A stretch of DNA of 64,000 bases, taken from contig JBATQE010000024.1 of assembly GCA_049291875.1 (NCBI GenBank), positions 1 to 64,000 of the forward strand. Direction: 5' to 3'. Of the stretch, positions 60,245-64,000 are shown one piece after another (position 1 is the first letter of the stretch; each line of letters starts with the position of its first letter). Made by a program: the position numbers and the translations under genes. The stretch is from CTSOIL-112 sp049291875. Lineage in GTDB: Bacteria > Pseudomonadota > Gammaproteobacteria > Burkholderiales > Burkholderiaceae. A model generated the notes under the pieces. The model had not been told where the DNA came from. It did not search any database and saw only the letters and a program-made list of their open reading frames with translations.

Positions 60245-62677
60245 TCACCTTTTGAGTTTGGCAAACGCCGCTGCCATCGCGGTTTGGCCGGCGTCGTTCG
60301 CGCGCGAATGGCCTGCACCACGGCGATCTTGGCTGCGTTGTCCGTTATTCGGGCGATCTTCACGCCCTCCACGCTCTCTACGCTCGCCGCGTTCTTTAGG
60401 TGCGCCCCCTGCTGCGCCCGGTTCGTCGTCCAAGCGCATACTCAAGCCAATTCGCGCACGCGCCACGTCCACTTCCATGACTTTGACTTTGACCAATTGC
60501 CCCGTTTTGACCACTTCACGCGGGTCTTTGACGTAGGTGTTGGACAATGCGGAGATATGTACGAGACCGTCCTGATGCACGCCAATGTCGACAAACGCGC
60601 CGAAATTCGCCACATTGGTAATCACGCCTTCGAGCACCATGCCTTCGCGCAGGTCTTTGATGCTGTCTACGCCATCACTAAAGGTCGCGGTTTTGAATTC
60701 ACCACGTGGATCGCGCCCGGGTTTCTCCAGCTCGTTGAAAATATCCATGACAGTGGGCAAACCAAATTGTTCATCGGTGAATTCGCTCGGCGAAATGCCT
60801 TTGAGCGCTTCTTTGGCGCCCATCACGTCCTTGATGCCTTTTTGGATACGCGCCAAAATGCGTTCAACCACAGGATAGGCTTCGGGGTGAACGGCAGAGG
60901 CGTCCAGCGGATTGATCTCAACGTTATCCGTATCGGCATTGATGCGCAAAAAGCCTGCCGCTTGTTCAAAGGTTTTCTCACCCAGACGCGGTACTTTTTT
61001 CAGCCATTGGCGATTGACGAACGCGCCGTTCGCCTCGCGGTATTCGACGATGTTTTTCGCCAGCACTGTATTCAGTCCGGACACGCGCGCGAGCAACTGC
61101 GCCGATGCGGTATTCACGTCCACACCCACCGCGTTCACGCAATCCTCAACCACGGCATCGAGTGCACGTGCCAATTCGCGCTGATTCACGTCATGCTGAT
61201 ATTGCCCCACGCCGATGGATTTGGGATCAATTTTGACCAATTCGGCCAAGGGGTCTTGCAATCGACGCGCGATCGACACCGCGCCGCGCAAGGATACGTC
61301 CAAATCCGGAAACTCTTTGGCGGCCAACTCGGAAGCGGAGTATACCGACGCGCCTGCTTCGGACACGACGATTTTTTGCACGCCATTGCCAACGATTTTG
61401 ATCACGTCTGCCGCGAGTTTTTCGGTTTCGCGGCTGGCCGTACCGTTGCCAATCGCGATCAGGCCGACGTTGTGCTGCTTAACCAATTTGAGCAAGGCAT
61501 TGATCGAGCCGTCCCAATCATTACGCGGCTGATGCGGGTAAATCGTGTCGGTCGCCAGCAGTTTGCTGGTCGTGTCGATTACCGCGACCTTCACGCCCGT
61601 GCGAATGCCCGGATCCAGGCCGATGATGGCTTTTTGCCCCGCCGGTGCGGCGAGCAGCAAGTCACGCAGGTTTTTGCCAAACACATTGATCGCTTCGGTT
61701 TCCGCCGCTTCGCGCAGCGTGCCGAGCAATTCGGTTTCGAGGTGCAGTTGCAGTTTGACGCGCCACGCCCAGCGGGCGCAGTTGAGCAAAAACGCATCCG
61801 CCGGACGATTCAAATCCTTGATATTAAACTGCTGCGCGATCAGATCTTCGCACGGATGCGGCTTTTGTGTTTCCAACGCCTCGTCCAGCCCCAAACGCAC
61901 GCTCAATACGCCCTCGTTGCGCCCACGGAACATCGCCAACGCGCGGTGGGACGGAATGCCCGCATAATTTTCGGAGTAGGCGAAGTAGTCTTGGAACTTC
62001 TGCCCTTCGGCCTCCTTACCCTCGATGACGCTCGCATAAACCACGCCGTTTTTGTTCAAATAGCCCCGCAGATGCGCCAGCAATTCGGCGCTTTCCGAAA
62101 AATTCTCGGCCAAAATATCACGCGCGCCGTCCAGCGCCGCTTTGGCATCGTTGATATTCGCTTCGGCGTTGAAGTACTTCGCCGCCTCGGTTTCGGGATT
62201 GAGCGTCGGATCGGCCAACAATGCCAACGCCAGCGGCTCCAAGCCCGCTTCGCGCGCGATTTGCGCCCGCGTGCGGCGTTTCGGCTTATACGGCAGATAC
62301 AAATCCTCCAACACCTGCTTGGTCATCGCCGTGTCAATCGCCGCGTGCAATTCGGGCGTCAGTTTGCCTTGCTCATCAATGGATTTCAAAATCGCACTGC
62401 GGCGCTCCTCCAGTTCGCGCAAATAACGCAGGCGCTCGTCCAAATCACGCAACTGCGTGTCATCCAAACCATTCGTCGCCTCCTTACGGTAACGCGCAAT
62501 GAACGGCACCGTCGCGCCTTCATCCAATAATTGCACGGTGGCCATCACTTGCGCGACACGAATTCCCAAATCACTGGCGATTTGGGGGATAATACGAGCC
62601 TTCAAGGTTTCTTCGGTCGTGGCGTCTGTGGTAGTTGCAAGGGTTTCATTGGCGACAGCATTCATCGGTGTATCCAT
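60245..62677 (-). CDS. tex: Tex, RNA-binding transcription accessory protein
   Basis: An 810-residue protein with the full Tex layout: N-terminal helical region (LDEGATVPFIARYRKEATNG), YqgF/RNase-H-like domain (AIIGLDPGIRTGVKVAVID), helix-hairpin-helix region (QLLARVSGLNTVLAKNIVEY) and a C-terminal S1 domain (GMVLEGVITNVANFGAFVDI). The tail after S1 is Gly/Arg-rich (ERGERRERGGREDR). Tex supports transcription and stress or virulence gene expression. An ATG four codons later is an alternative start. Confidence 0.96.
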   Translation of the reverse strand: MDTPMNAVANETLATTTDATTEETLKARIIPQIASDLGIRVAQVMATVQLLDEGATVPFIARYRKEATNGLDDTQLRDLDERLRYLRELEERRSAILKSIDEQGKLTPELHAAIDTAMTKQVLEDLYLPYKPKRRTRAQIAREAGLEPLALALLADPTLNPETEAAKYFNAEANINDAKAALDGARDILAENFSESAELLAHLRGYLNKNGVVYASVIEGKEAEGQKFQDYFAYSENYAGIPSHRALAMFRGRNEGVLSVRLGLDEALETQKPHPCEDLIAQQFNIKDLNRPADAFLLNCARWAWRVKLQLHLETELLGTLREAAETEAINVFGKNLRDLLLAAPAGQKAIIGLDPGIRTGVKVAVIDTTSKLLATDTIYPHQPRNDWDGSINALLKLVKQHNVGLIAIGNGTASRETEKLAADVIKIVGNGVQKIVVSEAGASVYSASELAAKEFPDLDVSLRGAVSIARRLQDPLAELVKIDPKSIGVGQYQHDVNQRELARALDAVVEDCVNAVGVDVNTASAQLLARVSGLNTVLAKNIVEYREANGAFVNRQWLKKVPRLGEKTFEQAAGFLRINADTDNVEINPLDASAVHPEAYPVVERILARIQKGIKDVMGAKEALKGISPSEFTDEQFGLPTVMDIFNELEKPGRDPRGEFKTATFSDGVDSIKDLREGMVLEGVITNVANFGAFVDIGVHQDGLVHISALSNTYVKDPREVVKTGQLVKVKVMEVDVARARIGLSMRLDDEPGAAGGAPKERGERRERGGREDRPNNGQRSQDRRGAGHSRANDAGQTAMAAAFAKLKR

Positions 62678-62679
62678 TT

Positions 62680-63396
62680 ATGTTATTAAAAATCAAGCGG
62701 TTAATCCATTCAACGAGTGTTCACTCAACTGCTTTTCGGGCGCAAAGCATCCGAAAAACAGCCGCGTATTGTGCCACAATTTGCGCCACTTTACTGCTAT
62801 TGGGCTGCGCCAATGTGCAACAACACACCCAATCAACCATCGCCAACGACCCGCTGTCGCCGCAAAACCTGCAAAGCAGCGCCGCCCAAATCAACAGCAT
62901 GGCGCAAGCCGAGCAAATTGAGCGCGACGCCATTGCCCGCCAAAACGCAGCCGATAGCGAACTCAAAAACAACCAAGCCGCCTGCTACCGACAATTTTTC
63001 GTCAATCGCTGCTTGGATCAGCAAGCCAACAGCCGCAACCGCATCTGGGATCAAGCACAAATCGAGCGCAGCGCAGCGCGCCTGTACATTCGTCAAGCAC
63101 AAGCAGAACAACAGCGCATCGCCCTGATGCAAAAAGTGAACGCCTATCAGCAAAAAGAAGCCGCCAAAGCGGCTGAACGCGCGCGCAACGTCGCCGAGTA
63201 CGCGGCACGACAAAAAGCCCATGCCGACAAACTCGCGCAAGCCAAAGCCCAAGAAGCCGCCAACGCCGCCCAACGTGCGCAAAACGTCGAAGACTACAAT
63301 GCCAAAGTCAAACGTATCGAGGAAATCAAAAGGCAGCGTATCCAAAAATCCCAACAAGCGGCCGAAAAAGCCGTGCAGTCGGGCAATACGCAATAA
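62680..63396 (+). CDS. Coiled-coil lipoprotein of unknown function
   Basis: A protein of up to 238 residues with a lipobox LLLGC preceded by RKTAAYCATICATLLL. The mature part is Ala/Gln/Lys-rich and strongly helical (KAAERARNVAEYAARQKAHA), with a Cys pair (CYRQFFVNRC). The N-region from the ATG at 62680 is unusually long, and that codon lies only two bases from the divergent tex start. A later non-standard start nearer the signal peptide is possible. No family recognised. Confidence 0.65.
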   Translation: MLLKIKRLIHSTSVHSTAFRAQSIRKTAAYCATICATLLLLGCANVQQHTQSTIANDPLSPQNLQSSAAQINSMAQAEQIERDAIARQNAADSELKNNQAACYRQFFVNRCLDQQANSRNRIWDQAQIERSAARLYIRQAQAEQQRIALMQKVNAYQQKEAAKAAERARNVAEYAARQKAHADKLAQAKAQEAANAAQRAQNVEDYNAKVKRIEEIKRQRIQKSQQAAEKAVQSGNTQ

Positions 63397-63451
63397 TCCA
63401 CCCCATATGTACGGCGCTTATAACGAAGTTGCATACTCGTCGCTGTCTTAC

Positions 63452-63503
63452 GGTCGGTTTGCTGTTTGAGCGTTTGTGTGCAAACGCAAGTTCCAAACCG
63501 ACC
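63452..63503. repeat. Nested hairpin in the gap after the lipoprotein gene
   Basis: Outer arms GGTCGGTTT/AAACCGACC enclose a perfect inner hairpin GCGTTTG-TGTG-CAAACGC. It lies in the 305-base gap before the helicase gene. No T tract follows at once, so it may be part of an extragenic repeat rather than a simple terminator. Confidence 0.55.
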
Positions 63504-63549
63504 TGACTCCGCGTTCATTGCTTTGCATGACCGCGAACTTGATTTTTTT

Positions 63550-63596
63550 GGCTACTTTTTTGATCAAGCAAAAAAGTAGCCGCCCCGCGGCGGAGA
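63550..63596. repeat. Extragenic hairpin repeat (GGCTACTTTTTTG type)
   Basis: Perfect 13-base arms GGCTACTTTTTTG/CAAAAAAGTAGCC with a six-base loop are followed by a CCGCC/GGCGG hairpin. Similar A/T-tract hairpins followed by a GC-rich stem occur as dispersed extragenic elements in many proteobacteria. The rest of the 63397-63701 gap shows no gene; short open frames there are not convincing. Confidence 0.6.
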
Positions 63597-63701
63597 GCGA
63601 ATATTCAGAAATCATTTTCTATCTCTGCCTCCCACTCATCAACGACGCAAAGCCCTTTATCCTAAGTTAAAATACGTCCTCTTTCAATCAGTTAAGCACC
63701 T

Positions 63702-64000
63702 GTGTCCTCACTCAAATTACCTTTCGACCAATCCCACCAACTCGAACAAATCTTTGGCGAGAGCGGCACGCTCGCGCAAAAACTGCCGTATTTCAACGCC
63801 CGCCCCGAGCAGCTCGAAATGGCGCAGGCGGTCACGCACGCCCTGAACAACGTCAACAGTGCGATCCTCGAAGCCGGAACCGGCACGGGCAAAACCTTCG
63901 CCTACCTGATTCCAACGCTTCTGTGGGGCGGCAAAGCCATCATCTCAACGGGAACCAAAACCCTGCAAGATCAACTATTTGAACGCGATCTGCCGACCAT
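63702..64000 (+). CDS. DinG/YoaA-type ATP-dependent DNA helicase (5' part only)
   Basis: A frame from GTG 63702 runs off the window end; 99 codons are visible. It shows the Q-motif-like start (PYFNARPEQLEMAQAVTHAL) and Walker A (ILEAGTGTGKTFAYLIPTL), then ISTGTKTLQDQLFERDLPT. These match the XPD-like DinG/YoaA helicases that unwind recombination and R-loop structures. The iron-sulphur Cys cluster would lie beyond the window. Confidence 0.88.
   Translation, partial: MSSLKLPFDQSHQLEQIFGESGTLAQKLPYFNARPEQLEMAQAVTHALNNVNSAILEAGTGTGKTFAYLIPTLLWGGKAIISTGTKTLQDQLFERDLPT

Noticed and set aside
60143..62530. A 795-codon open frame on the plus strand
   Set aside because: It is the antisense shadow of tex: composition (Arg/Phe/His-rich, no domain) is typical of a reverse-frame reading, whereas the minus-strand product shows all Tex domains.
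1..64000. CRISPR arrays, rRNA genes, integrases or other tRNAs
   Set aside because: No regularly spaced repeats, rRNA-like conserved blocks or integrase motifs were seen; only one tRNA (Leu) could be folded with confidence.

Overview
The window reads as a chromosomal segment of a betaproteobacterium, most likely order Burkholderiales. The evidence is gene order: tpiA-secG-tRNA-Leu(GAG)-nuoA to nuoN followed by a DUF2818 gene and a Nudix hydrolase, tyrS near dtd, maf/yceD/rpmF/plsX, rubredoxin-thiD-hemL, and hisZ-purA-phosphoribosyltransferase. The genus cannot be fixed from the sequence alone.

Layout. Bases 1-9354 are the early/middle part of a Mu-like prophage: GemA/Gp16, a Mor-type activator, a lysis cassette (endolysin, holin candidate, Rz with an embedded Rz1), small accessory genes, small and large terminase, DUF935 portal, a gpF-like head protein and gpG. 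It stops after gpG: protease/scaffold, major capsid and all tail genes are missing, so it is a truncated remnant. A LacI-type regulator follows at once. Bases 10.5-17.6 kb hold housekeeping genes (dtd, tyrS, rpiA, maf) mixed with a REP-associated tyrosine transposase, two small AT-rich genes, an NAD(P)-binding protein and a lipoprotein peptidase. Between maf and yceD lies a roughly 280-base element with very strong RNA-like secondary structure behind a consensus extended -10 promoter. Then come yceD-rpmF-plsX, rubredoxin/thiD/hemL, a glycosyltransferase-like protein, a uracil-DNA glycosylase, ppk1-tauE (with a candidate Pho box), an ABC exporter, an ArsR-CDF metal efflux pair, ridA, and aroG, which is preceded by an aromatic leader peptide and terminator (attenuator).

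Bases 34.1-49.4 kb carry the complete 14-gene NADH:quinone oxidoreductase operon on the minus strand, followed towards higher coordinates by tRNA-Leu, secG and tpiA. Bases 51-56.6 kb hold a quinone oxidoreductase, small membrane proteins, a purine-type phosphoribosyltransferase, purA and hisZ. Bases 56.8-60.1 kb hold the most interesting protein system: a Slam-type outer-membrane translocon (TPR plus DUF560 barrel) with two tandem TbpB-like surface lipoprotein genes just upstream. The outer lipoprotein gene appears to lack a normal start codon. The window ends with tex, a coiled-coil lipoprotein, an extragenic hairpin repeat and the 5' part of a DinG/YoaA-type helicase.

How the parts work together. 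The nuo genes build respiratory complex I. The ppk1, aroG and ArsR-CDF loci each show a visible cis-regulatory device (PhoB, attenuation, metal-responsive repression). The Slam locus would export its two lipoproteins to the cell surface, probably for ligand (iron or haem) capture. All function calls come from reading the sequence; no database search was run.
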